A stretch of 64,000 nt of DNA from Neopestalotiopsis rosae. Lineage: Eukaryota; Ascomycota; Sordariomycetes; Amphisphaeriales; Sporocadaceae. The position numbers and the translations under genes are program-made. This document shows, in pieces, positions 23,674-35,352 of the stretch (positions are counted from its first letter, which is position 1; each line of letters begins with the position of its first letter). The stretch is taken from positions 5,084,001-5,148,000 of the forward strand of contig JALGAS010000002.1 of the NCBI GenBank assembly GCA_023078685.1, given 5' to 3'. Under the pieces are notes generated by a model. The model was not told where the DNA came from and did not search any database. It was given only the letters and a program-made list of their open reading frames with translations.

Positions 23674-25242
23674 ATGTCGGCGGAGACTTCCGGAGCAGCG
23701 ATCGGGGAGCTGCCGGCAGAGGCAAGTCAGAAGTTGCACAGAGACCGCCCATACCTACACGACAACAAGGACGTGGAAAAGTCGAGTGATCAAGATGAAG
23801 TGTCAAACGAGAGACCAAAGCTTACTCTGGAGCGATGGAATGAACCAAAGATCAACGCCTGCCGCTTCATTGTCACCAATTACTCTTTTATAATCATGGG
23901 CATGAATGACGCCTGTGTCGGGGCGCTCATTCCCTATATCGAGCCTTATTACGGCATTTCGTACACGCTCGTCTCGCTCCTCTTCCTCTCGTCCTTTGTT
24001 GGCTATTTTCTTGCCGCTCTCACCAACAACCTCGTCCACCATCATCTGGGCCAGCGTGGCGTCGCCATCCTTGCTCCCCTGGCCCGGTTGATTGGGTATA
24101 TCCCGCTGTGTCTGCACCCACCCTATGCAGCGTTGCCACCGATAATGCTGTTCCCTGGGTTCGGAAATGGTATCGAGGACAGTGCTGTAAGCAAGCGATT
24201 TCCAACGGTTTCATATCTTCTCTCCATTATTGTATTTGGTCATTCACATACATTGGATGATGATGCCATTGCCCCCGTTTAATTCTGCGAGAATGCTAAC
24301 TTGGCCATCGTCTAGTGGAACGCTTGGATAGGAAACATGGAAAACGCAAACGAATTGCTGGGCTTTCTACACGGCTCGTATGGACTGGGAGCTACGATCG
24401 GCCCGCTTATCGCCACTGCCATGGTCACGAAGCTCGGCCTACAATGGTACCAGTACTACTATCTAATGATTGGATTGGCCGGCCTCGAGTTGATCCTCAC
24501 GACCACTGTCTTCTGGGGCGCGACGGGTGCCGTGTACAGAGCCGCGCATGCAGACGCCACGGGTGGCGTGCGGACAACGACGCGGACCGTCATGAAGTCG
24601 CCCATTGTCTGGCTCGTGGCCTTTTTCCTCCTTGGCTACGTGGGGGCCGAGGTCAGTCTTGGAGGCTGGATCGTGACCTTTATGCTTGTGGTCAGGGGTG
24701 CCGAGGCTTTTCAGGCTGGCCTAACCGTCACCTTCTTCTGGCTGGGGCTGACGGTTGGACGAGTGATTCTCGGCTTCGTCACCGGGAGGATCGGCGAGAA
24801 GCTCGCTATCACCATCTACCTTGTGCTGTCAACAGCGCTGCAGCTGCTGTACTGGCTGATACCCAGCTTTGTCGCCTCGGCCGTCTTCGTGGCTCTCGAG
24901 GGCTTTTTCCTCGGCCCTCTGTTCCCCGCTGCCATTGTCGCCGCGACGAAGCTGCTCCCCAGCGATTACCACGTGTCGGCCATTGGCTTTGCCGCAGCTT
25001 TCGGCGGTGGAGGGGCGGCTATTTTCCCATTCGCTGTCGGGGCCATTGCATCCAGCAAGGGAGTCGAGGTGTTACAGCCAATCATTCTCGCGATTCTTGT
25101 CTTCATCTTCCTGCTGTGGATTACCATCCCTGGAGGTCTCCGGAGGGGCGGCCTGGAACATGCCAGAGATACCAATGAAAAGCTGGGACATCAATTGCAA
25201 AGAGGATACCGGTGGTCTAAGCAGAAATTTACGAAAAGATAA
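23674..25242 (+). CDS. Major facilitator superfamily transporter
   Basis: A predicted 479-aa multi-pass membrane transporter. Exon 1 is 23674..24186, the intron 24187..24315 (GTAAGC donor, GCTAAC branch site, CTAG acceptor), and exon 2 is 24316..25242. Splicing is phase 0 and joins GNGIEDSA to WNAWIGNM, a segment well conserved in this fungal MFS group. The hydrophilic N-terminus (about 65 residues) is followed by repeated hydrophobic segments consistent with about 12 helices, with the intron falling between helices 4 and 5. The family resembles the fungal group that includes yeast Bsc6. The substrate cannot be inferred. The gene is convergent with PPM2, with only about 210 bp between their stop codons. 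Confidence 0.85.
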
Positions 25243-25452
25243 AAAGTCCACGGTAGTATCTTTACTGCCTCTTCAAGACATACATCTGCTGTACAATTCT
25301 ATCCCATTCATGATGCAGGTGGAATCAATTCTTTTGACCTGTTCCTATCTTTGCGACCTTCAGTCAATATAATCGAAATGTCCATATATACTGCCCGGTA
25401 TTCCCTTTCCTCAGTCGTGCCGGACATGCCGCCAACTTGAGATCGAAACATC

Positions 25453-28400
25453 TCACTCTTGGAGTTTCTGCAACAGTTCGCTAGCTAATCGCTTGACGTA
25501 GAATTCCTTCATCTCCACGGGAACTTTACCAAAACCACTGGCGATCTTGGCGACATCCTGACGACCCTTCTCATAGGCAGCAAGATCACGGTTGCCATAC
25601 ACGTCCCGCCCAGCCGAGTAACCGCCATCTAGGTTGCGGAAGAAGACATTGAGAGCGACGCTCAGCCCGCTTACGGGAGCTGCCGTGTGAAGCCAGAGCG
25701 GTGGGAGGAAGAGAATGTCTCCGGGGCCGAGAACAGCTTCGTGAGGACGCGTATTGGCCAGCGAGGTCGTGTCAAGCTCCGCAAAGACATCCAAGCTAGA
25801 GCTCGAAGCTCCCGGTGCAAAGGAGAGCTCCGTCACATCACCCGGCGGGAAGAGGACCAGCCGTTTCGTGCCAGCTATTTGGCAGTAGATGTTTGCCATG
25901 ACCTGTAAGAGGGACGTTAGAAAGGGCTGCTTCACACACATGGACATGATGGAGGAGAGAGATGGGAGGGAAAATGGAAACTAACGTCATAGTGAAGCCA
26001 CATATTCACCAAACCAGAAACCCGAAGCACCGAGCTAAACGTGTTTTCGGCAACGAAAGAGAGCTCTGGTGGAATCACAAAGTCCTCTGCCAGGCTAGGA
26101 AAGTCCTCGGCCAGATTTGCCGGCTTGTCGGCCGGCTTCTCCTCGGACAGCGCACGCAGGTACATGCGGCCTCCCTTTTCGGCCTCGTCTATGAAGCAGC
26201 CAAACTCCTTGGTCACGTACTTGAAGTTCTTGGAGTTGAAGTCCATCTTGGCTGTAGCAGACTCGTGCACCACGACGCTCCGATCGCTGCCAATCTTGGA
26301 GACGAGGTATTCGGCTGTCCATGCCGACACACAGCTTCCTAGACTCGCCTTTTCAATGACTACAGGCTGGCCAGCCTTCAAGATCTTGTCAAAATCAGCA
26401 GAGGATGCCAGCTGGACCCTCGGAAGTGTCTGTATCGCCGGCTTCTCGCCACGAGCAACGCCAGAGCTGGCAGCGGAATGTTGCGCCGGAGCACCAGTGA
26501 GTTCAAGTGTCTTGATAAATACCCATTCCGGTAGGTCCCCGACCAGCCCTCGTGACGTGCCAATATCGGCGTCATTGAAGCTCAACACATAGTAGCCCTT
26601 GTTCCAATACGTCCCCATGGAGAAGCAGGTTGCACCGCCGCCTGTGAGCAATGTTTGACCTTGCGCATCTTGCACGGCAGACATGCCGAGCAAAAGAGGT
26701 CGGGGCATTGCCAGGCCAACGTCTATTTGGCAGGTCGACACTATGCCCAAACCCTCATCTGAGATGCCGACGAGTAAGATTTCATTATGATGCTCCATCA
26801 CCTGTCCTTTAACGATCCCGCCAATGACCACGAGCCGCCCAGTCTCGTTCATGACTGCAGTAGCTCCAAAACGATCCAGCAAACCGTATTGGTTCTCCTG
26901 GACCGTCATAGGGCTGAAACGAATTGTGGGCTTTTCTGGGTTACTAATTTGAAGTTCCCATCGGAGGTTCTGCCTGGCCAAAGTCCCATCCTCGAGTAGA
27001 CCTCCGATCAGGATACCACCAAAGGCTCCTGATCGGTTGCCCGTGGTACTGGCCACGACGGCACCAAACACTGGTGTGTGCGGTTGTCCCATAATCTCGC
27101 ACTCCAGCCAGCCCTTTTCGGGGACGTAGAGTAGGCAGCCATCGAACACGGCTGATGGTCCGGTTTTGCCACCAATGACAAGGGCCAAGCTTGAATGACC
27201 GAGCCGCGTTGCCGCGTGCCGATATAGTGGCATTGGAAGATCAAGATCCTTGCGCCATGACTTTTGGATCTTGTCATAGATCCACGAGTCCTTCAAGGGA
27301 GCGGACGGAGATGCCCGGCCTCCGACCAGAAGGTTTCCCTGCAATCCCAGGTCGACAATGGTATGACACATCCTGCTTGGAGGTCCAGTCGGCTTCAGGT
27401 GTGCGTTTGCAGGCACTTGGCCGTAAATGTCGACAGACGACAGGCGGCTGGTATTTCCGAGACCAAAGAATTCTGCAGCGTACTGTTGACCGCCATAGTC
27501 TTGCAACATCATTGATGCTCCAAATCGTCGTTGACAAGTACGTGGGACTTCGTTGAACCTCGTTTCGACTTTGGCCGATGGCAAGATCGTGGACGTTCGG
27601 GCTGACTTGTCTACAGATTCCATCTGGCCCTGACTGTGGTCGGTCCGATTTGTGGCGGAGACGACGCAGTAGTGACCGCCAAACACGGCAAACTCTTCCC
27701 ACTCATCGAAAGGCTCGATGTCGTTGAGTCTCTTTCGGTCTTGAGTAGTGAGATATGTATCAGAGGACCAAGTGCTCCAAAGCGTCTCGACGTGCACGCT
27801 TGGCCAGCCGAGCTGGGTGAAGCGTTCGTTCTGTGACTGCAGAGTTGGGTACGCAGTTACCGACTTGAGAGGAGTCTTGAGCTTCTCAAAGTGGCGCAGC
27901 ATGGTCTCGGCAAAGGGGTGCTCGGCGCCATCGGGCAGGATCTGCTCCAGCAGGCAGAACTCGGCTACAGACTTAGTATAAGGACTTCCGAACTGGAACA
28001 GAGGAACACTTTGAATTACCTTGACCCAATGAGTTTGCCCACTTGATGACAGCGTCAGCGGCTACTGTTTCCATGTATGTGATGGAAACTTCTGCAACAA
28101 AGATGAATTCGCTCTCCTCCAAGTCCACCAGCTGGGAGATGGACTGCTGAATTTTGTCGAGATCCCTTAGATCGCAACCCATTTGGATGTATTCATCACT
28201 TTGCAAAAAGACGAGCGGGTCTGCTGACAGATCCAGATGTGTCAGCATGGAATTGAGCTCGGCCGTCTCCTGTATGACCTTGCGCTTCTTCTCCATGAGA
28301 TCTGGAAAGTCAATGTCGATGAACTTGGCATTTTTGCATGCGTCCGGGTATCTCGTCAAGCACTGCCAAGGAAGCACGTCGCTACGGTATTTGTCCATGT

Positions 28401-28867
28401 CAGTACATACCTAGCCAGTGCAGAAAGTGAGGGGGGGAAGGCGTTGCTATAAACTCACAATCCAGCGCCGAGATTAATGACGACTTTGCGTTTGGGGGAC
28501 GGCCGCTGGAGAAAGTTTCTGACAGCAACGTCAATGACGTGAAGCCGGAGATGGTATCCGCGGTTGATGAGGGGTGAACGCCGCTGGAACTTCTTGACAA
28601 AGAAGCGAAAGAAGTGAGGCTCGTCGGGATAATAGATGCGCTCCACACTTCTTTTGGACACAATGCTGCTGCTGTTGGTCTACCGAATCAAGAGTCGATT
28701 AGATATATTACCGTCAATGGTACATACAATGGGCTGAATGCAGCAGACAGAAACGGGGAATCGCCGACGAGGTGTAAAGGAAGCAAGGCACTTACAGACA
28801 TGACCAAGTCATCTTGGGCCCGCTCTTTGGGAGACCGCCCCTCGGGCTTCTTTTTTGTTTTTGCCAT
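25453..28867 (-). CDS. PPM2: tRNA wybutosine-synthesizing enzyme Ppm2/TYW4 fused to a JmjC domain
   Basis: A predicted 1027-aa protein from five exons: 28867..28796, 28679..28459, 28381..28020, 27964..25986 and 25902..25453. Every junction has a GT donor and AG acceptor and keeps frame. The N-terminal leucine-carboxyl-methyltransferase-like domain (to about residue 350) has a SAM-binding NLGAGFD motif at 93-99. A Kelch-type beta-propeller region (about 380-700) follows. The C-terminal JmjC domain has a candidate Fe(II) triad, His876-x-Asp878 and His950. In the Ppm2/TYW4 family the methyltransferase part completes wybutosine at position 37 of tRNA-Phe. In animals a separate JmjC protein, TYW5, hydroxylates wybutosine; the fused domain here suggests both steps in one polypeptide, which is inference. 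Confidence 0.92.
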
Positions 28868-30662
28868 GGTGTGTTGTAATAGTTGTTGGTTAAGAGATGT
28901 GAGAAGACCACGACCAAGTATCGTACCAGATTTATTTAGGCAAGAGTGACTATGAAATGGGCAACTTAGCTTTCCCACCCAGTACACAAGTTTGTGGAGG
29001 CACCACACAGGTTGACATGGAGCTGGTTCTTTTTGGAAGAAAATTTTTCTTATACCGGCACTGCTGCGAAGCAACTTGTGTACAATAGTAGCATTGTCAT
29101 ATCTTTTTTGGCAATCTTACATGAAAAATGGGTTCCCAGCAACGGCTGGCGTAGTGACCTTCTCTGAATAGCTGTACCTAGGCAAAGCATAGACAGACTG
29201 GTGCAAAAATTGGTAGGCAATTATATTCACAACTCCAAGGTTGTGAAAATTGACCTTTCTGGCTAGGTACACTACAGCCTAGGTAGGTAGGCGGCCTATC
29301 AGGTGTCAGGCCGTGGAAGCTCCACATTTTCTTTCGGCGGTCCATAAGAGAGTACATGTATCGTATGTGCCAGTTCTGCGTCATATCAACTTTCGTACAT
29401 GTAATTATCTTCTTATTTCCATCACTTATCGGCTTCATGAACGTGCCCCTTACATGTATCAGATCTCACGAGCGGAAGCTTGGCGCGGACAGAAAGCCAG
29501 AAGAGGTTATCAGAGTCTGAAGAATATAATGTATTTCATAATGGCAATAATGTCCAAAGAAGAGATTGCATTACTACTGTACTCATCTGCCAGTCAATAC
29601 TTATATTGCGCCACGCGCATAAACATGATACTGAGCAGTAATCCTCCAAACGTTGCAACTTGACACGCATGTATGGATATTCGTAGATATGTCCAGGATC
29701 TATAATGATTTGTTAGTGGAGATGAGTTTTGACACATGAGCAGCAAGGGTTGAGTTATAGTGGACTCGTGATGGTGGCTCGTGGTAGGTGTGATGCAGTA
29801 CGTATCGAATATGGACATACTGTAGTAACTTGGGAAAAAAGACGACCTGGACACCCCTGCATTGCATTGGATTCAACGTCTGTTCATTGCCGCCGGAAAT
29901 GGTGCAATCGAATATGCGAACAGATGATTGTAGGCACTGGAATTCATATGGTCAGTCCGGGGAGCTAAAAATCAATATCCTAAAGGCCACCTGAATCATA
30001 GCTTACTTATTAGGGTAGGCAGAGTTATGTGCTGAATTGACTAGACACTGATGAAATAGATGAATACATCAGCAGGTGGCCAAGGTAGATAGATACCTAC
30101 CTACCTAGTAGATATTGGGAGTGTCAAGTACACGTGCTAGTCAAGAGCTGCCCCTCATTGCTAAGCTATGGAGCGAGGTATGGGTACCAGCTGGTAGCTG
30201 GTAGGTGACTGGGTAGCAAGGTAGGAGCTCTGAGGCCTTATTGCCATTCACCCACCCCCCACTTCCCCCATCACCAACCACCTGCCACCCGACAGGTGAA
30301 TAAACTCAACAGACTGGACTGGGCTTTTGCTTTTCTGGCTGTACCTTTTTTTTTTTCCTCAGCCTGCTGCTGTCGGCACTCGAGAACTTTGTCCTCCGAC
30401 TTGTCACAAGGCACTTGTCTATCCGTCTGTCTGTCTGGTTCCTCGGTGAACGATATCATGACAATACTGCTCCGTCGCTGACCTTTACTGACCTTACTTT
30501 TGACTGACCGAGGGAGCGAATAGTTGCTGCCGTTACTGCTGCTACAACATCTACTACTACTACCTACCTACCCATCCGCCGTAGCCAAACAGCTGCCCTG
30601 ACCGACCGACCGACTGACTGTCCGATCACCCAATCTCCGGGCCCCCCGCCGGCTTTATTACC
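28868..30662. promoter_or_regulatory. Divergent spacer between PPM2 and ATG18
   Basis: About 1.8 kb without a supported gene. Clusters of TAGGTAGGTA/TACCTACC motifs lie at about 29270-29295 and 30095-30110 and again near 30560. The last 300 bp before ATG18 are pyrimidine-rich and resemble a fungal 5' leader. Confidence 0.55.
30458..30481 (+). promoter_or_regulatory. Possible seven-codon upstream ORF of ATG18
   Basis: ATG followed by six sense codons and TGA, 181 nt before the ATG18 start in the pyrimidine-rich leader-like region. It is relevant only if the transcript starts upstream of it, which the sequence does not show. Confidence 0.25.
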
Positions 30663-32035
30663 ATGGCGGCCTCAACTCCCACCTCGCTCAACTTCATCAC
30701 CTTCAATCAAGATCACAGCTGCCTGGCCGTAGGCACAGCCAAGGGCTTTCGTATCTACCATACCGATCCCTTTTCCAAGATCTTCAGTAGCGACGATGGC
30801 AGCGTCTCCATTATCGAGATGCTCTTCAGCACCTCTCTCGTTGCCCTCATCCTCTCGCCCCGCCACTTGATCATACAGAACACCAAGCGCGCCTCCGTTA
30901 TTTGCGAGCTCACTTTTCCCTCGGCCGTACTGGCCGTTCGCCTGAACCGGAAGCGACTGGCTGTCGTTCTCGAGGATGAGATCTATCTATACGACATTCA
31001 AAACATGTCCCTCTTGACCAGTATACCCACCTCGCCCAACCCGGGTGCCATCGCAGCTCTCTCGCCCTCGTCCGAGAACTGCTACCTCGCCTATCCGCTG
31101 CCGAAACCCCGAGAAGACGGTGGCCCGTCCGACCGCCGCCCTGCACACGCCCCTCCTGCCTCGCTTTATACGCCCGTCACCTCGGGCGACGTCCTCATCT
31201 ACGATACCCTAACCCTCAAAGCTGTTAATGTCATCGAGGCTCACAAGTCGCCCTTGTCTTGCGTAGCTTTGAACCATGAGGGTAATCTGCTGGCTACAGC
31301 GAGCGAGACTGGCACCATCATTCGTGTCTTCAGCGTGCCGCGGGGCCAGAAGCTGTTCCAGTTTCGGAGAGGCACCTATCCCAGCACCATCTCAAGCATG
31401 TCCTTCAACGCTACGAGCTCGCTCCTATGCGTATCTTCCACCACCGACACGATTCACATCTTCAGGTTACAGCAGCCCGGGCCGCCGTCGACTGCTGCGG
31501 CGACTGAGGCCTCTCGGGACCGTATGACCAGGGGCAGGAGTTACGACAGCGGCAACGACTCGCCGAGCAGTAATACAGGCTCGCCACGCAGCGACGTCGC
31601 CGAAGCGGCCACCAACCCGCCGTCCGTGAGTAGGAGACAGAGCGGTTCATTCAGTAGCATGCTGCGGCGATCCTCGCAAATTATGGGCAGCAGGGTGGCA
31701 GGTGTCGTGGGCAACTATCTACCCCAAACCTTCAATGAGATGTGGGAACCGCAGCGTGACTTTGCGCACATTAAGATTCCGAGGCCGCCCCAAAAACAGG
31801 GTGCAGGGAGGAGTGTCGTTGCCATGTCCAGCAGCAGCCCTCAGGTCATGGTTGTCACGTCTGATGGTGGATTCTATGTCTTCAACATTGACATGGAGCA
31901 GGGTGGTGAAGGGTACTTGGTGAAGCAATTCTCGTACGTGAACCAGATGAATCAACCACAGCCCCTTCATTATATGTACCAGACTAACATGATTTTGATA
32001 GCGTTCTGGATCTTGATGACAAACTGGATTCTTAG
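30663..32035 (+). CDS. ATG18: Autophagy PROPPIN Atg18
   Basis: A predicted 434-aa WD40-like phosphoinositide-binding protein. Exon 1 is 30663..31933, the intron 31934..32001 (GTACGT donor, GACTAAC branch site, ATAG acceptor), and exon 2 is only 34 nt long, ending at 32035. Splicing changes the C-terminus to [12 protein letters not shown], which fits the family, whereas reading through gives an unrelated tail. The PROPPIN signature FRRGT lies at residues 234-238 and binds PI3P/PI(3,5)P2. A Ser-rich loop (about 280-345) interrupts the last blades, as in other fungal Atg18 proteins. The protein is expected at the phagophore and vacuolar membrane, working with Atg2. The gene is convergent with PPS1. 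Confidence 0.95.
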
Positions 32036-33157
32036 GGTCACGAAACGAGATAAAACGTGACCGCTAAATAACCGCATTTGACCAGAGCGAAGCGAGATCC
32101 CCAAGCCATTTGTTAGGCATGGACTATCGACTATCTGTGAGACGCCGCGAGGTTGCGCGTAAGCTCTGGTCTACTCGTTCCCATTTATTTCCAACTTGTA
32201 ATATTGTATGCATCAGCGTTTGGCGCCTGTTTCGGTTATTTCAATACCCTTTTCATGTGGGGAGACATGGGGTTAGCATTATTTATTGATTGGGACATTT
32301 GAGTAGTACTTTTAGCCAGTTGGTATAGTTGAATTATTGAGCTGGGTCATATGGCCATGACAAGATCTAATTCATTCGTGTTGGTAGATTGACAAGTATT
32401 CCGCATAAAGCGAGCATCCATTTTGCATGAGTGGGTATCAATGAAGACCCTCCCAAGCTCGGTGGGCACCTCAATACCTCAATCCGGCTGTAAAGTGTGG
32501 TCAGTTGTCTTGTGTGAAGTAGTATATGCATTCAAGGCTAAAAAGTACTTGTGGATTATTTACAGGCTGCCGTCAGCTACGATATCACATGATTACAGAG
32601 GTATGAGGCGGTTGGCGCCCTGCGTTGCTTTAAGTTCTTGGGACCTGATAAAGGATGAATTCATTATAGACATGCTATCTGGCATCGAGCCTCCTTCTTT
32701 GCCTGCCAACTTCATATCAATAAACGCCGTTGGAGCGGTAGGTTGCTGTGAAATCCAATACTGTGCCCTGTTGACTCCGGACAAAAGCGACCAAATCCAA
32801 ATAAAATGGCAAAATTGCCCCTTGAGGAAGGATCTTATCAAAATGACGAGAATAGGACGCCACGTCCGCGGAGAAGCCTCCAGCTGTCGATATGATTTAC
32901 ACCAAAATTGTCCGAGGTTTCCATGTCAATAATCATGTGCAATCCCGCCAAGAGACGAAAAGTAAATAGAAGAATGTGTCGTCAAAATGCCGGGTCAAGC
33001 CATCATGTCGTAATAGTGAAAGTATATAAAGATTTGTTTGTATGTCGTAATGGTCGTAAATATTGAGAATAATACTGATTCCTGAAGAGGGTATCGCCGA
33101 CTTCGATGCAGTTGGAAGCGTACGAAAGGGAAGGAAGAAAAACCCCAAGTCACGAAG
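32036..33157. other. Convergent spacer between ATG18 and PPS1
   Basis: About 1.1 kb that should contain both 3' ends. An open frame at about 32423-32932 begins at TTG and has no family resemblance; I do not call it. Confidence 0.55.
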
Positions 33158-35352
33158 CTATCTGGCGTATGGACGGTTCATAAGCGCAATTTCTCGAGTG
33201 ATCTCTGACCACTCAAGCTCCCGTTTGAAGCGTCCACGGCGACTGTCGGCCGATGATGCTTTCCGGCTTTGCAATAGCTCTTCCCACTTGAGCAACTCAT
33301 AGGCGAACCTTAAATGAGGCTGGATGATCACATTGAGTCGCCGGGCTCGAACAAAACAGTATGCCCGAGGAAAAGAAAGGCCCATTTCGCGCATGACTTC
33401 GGCGATGCAAATGGTCGCGCTTCGCGAGACCCCAACCCGACAGTGTACCAAGGTCGCTGTGCCATTTCGCCTACCGCGTTCTGAGGAAGGTCAGTCAGTT
33501 ATACCTTCCATCAATCTCGAGCAAAGCCGTTTGAGGCTGAGTTGTAGTACGTACCAATAAACTTCAGACAGCTTTCAAATTCATCCGTCAATGGATCAAT
33601 GCCGTTGTCTTGGACACCCTGGACAGTCTTGACATTTTCCGGGCCCCAGGCCTCTAGCTCGCCGTCTCTCCACATGGCTGTCTCGCCGACGCTCAGGATC
33701 TGCCTGATCCCCAGCGCCCTCAGCAAATCTGGGTTGTTTGCATGTCCAAGGTTACCTAGATACATGTAATCGAGAACTCGGCTTGGATAAGAACCATCTA
33801 GACTCGCCAACCACTTTGGCTCGTCGCGAATCATATCATTGATATCCGATATCGATTTACCAGCACAAAGGGGCGATTCCTGTAGCAGACGTGGGGATAT
33901 GGCCGTCAACAACGCCACGTCAGTTGGGTATGCAAAGAAGTTGCGATTCTCCGTCGTATGCAGATTAAGCCAGGCATCGGGTACAGGTCGACCAGTGCTG
34001 TAGCTGTAATATGCAATACCAAGCATGGTCGACTCTGTATAGCCGTCTGCACAGTGAATGAGAATCTTTCTTGACCGCGGAGAACTCGATACCGTCGAGC
34101 CGTCTTCGGACATGGCCGTGTCCCCCTCGGAATCAATTTCGTTCTTCGAAGGGACAGTGCCGTGAGAAATATGCCATATCCATTTGCACGTCTCTAGGAT
34201 TCCGTCCGCATCAGCGTGTGACCAAGTCGGCGGCAGAATGCTACCAGATGATGGAAAATCCAGGAAGACCTGAGAGCTGCAGTTGGCTGAGCCGTTGGCA
34301 ATGGCACGGAGGGGCGAGGGATTGAGCCGACCGAGATCGCTACATTCTATAAGAATATCATATTGGCGCTCCTCCTCGCTGGACGGCTCAGGTGTCGGCC
34401 CTAGCCAGACGTTCCTTGATATCTCGGATGCCTTGGTCATGGCGTACATTTCAAGCCTCTCCTGTTGGAAAAAGTCCAACACATCCCCCGTGAGCTCACC
34501 GGCCGCGTCAATTGACACGATCTCAGCGTGATCCTTTTCGAAAATACTAAAAGGGGAGGAACAGATAAATGTATTATAAATTGGGATGGAGTCACGCTGG
34601 TCTTCGTGCTTTTCACGCCACCTAGCCTGTGCCGATGCCACTTTCCATGCGATATCTCGCAAGGCATTGGCATTGTCACCGTAAATGATTATATCAGATG
34701 TCATGGCTGATTTGGCCGTCTGGATCTGAAAGTTCCTAACGGAGAAGCCCTCTCTGGGGTCCACATCCAAGAATTGGCCGGCAGATCCAGGTTGTAGAAA
34801 GTCGGCTGGAGCGATAGCGCCCTTGAGCTTTGCAAACGTGAGGTCGCCATCAGCCTTTACGATAGTTACGCCTCTCAAGCAGACGGGTGTCCTTCTGAGT
34901 GCTTTTCTGCGGGCAATGAAGAAGGCTTGTTGCACATGATTGCTCGGATGCAAGCCATGGAACCAGGGAAAGACAAGCGATGGGTCCGGTAGAGGCTGGC
35001 GGGAGTGATAATCCAGAGCCGCCGCAACATCTGCAGCATTTATTCTGTACACAGAAAGCGGACCGGAATCGACTCTAGTATAATTATCTGGGGGATAGAG
35101 CAACGACGCCTGGCGCGACTCGGCCTCCTGCAGAGGGGACGGTGGCGGAGTGTTTGGATCTTGTGTATGAGCCGGGCCGGTGGGACAGATTGGGAGGTGC
35201 TTATTTGGCACCGGCTGCTGCTGCTGCTGCTGCTGCTGTTGTGGTTGTTGTTGTTGTTGTTGTGTGTCGAGGGTAATTGGCGCCGGCAGTGTCACAATGC
35301 CAGACGAAGATCGGTGGGGCGCAATGGGTCTGGGAAGCGCAATAGTCGCCAT
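33158..35352 (-). CDS. PPS1: Dual-specificity protein phosphatase Pps1
   Basis: A predicted 706-aa protein. Exon 1 is 35352..33555, the intron 33554..33481 (GTACGT donor, CTCAG acceptor), and exon 2 is 33480..33158. The catalytic P-loop HCRVGVSRSAT lies in exon 2, just after the splice, with nucleophile Cys613 and Arg619 in the CX5R arrangement. The upstream half contains the long conserved Pps1 region and a second phosphatase-like segment (HCADGYTEST) lacking the normal signature arginine, probably a degenerate phosphatase fold. The N-terminus is low complexity with two glutamine tracts (six and nine Gln). Yeast Pps1 acts on Ser/Thr and Tyr residues and affects S-phase checkpoint behaviour. 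Its role here is assumed from homology. Confidence 0.9.
35215..35262 (-). repeat. Polyglutamine-coding trinucleotide repeat in PPS1
   Basis: Plus-strand CTG/TTG units encode nine Gln, one Pro and six Gln near the Pps1 N-terminus. One block is almost pure CAG and the other pure CAA, so length polymorphism is most likely in the CAG block. Confidence 0.95.

Noticed and set aside
24315..25178. A 287-codon alternative frame on the plus strand
   Set aside because: It overlaps exon 2 of the MFS transporter in another frame and is Arg/His-rich, as expected of a GC-rich shadow frame.
32423..32932. A 170-codon frame between ATG18 and PPS1
   Set aside because: Starts at TTG, has no family resemblance and lies in the convergent 3' region of two genes.
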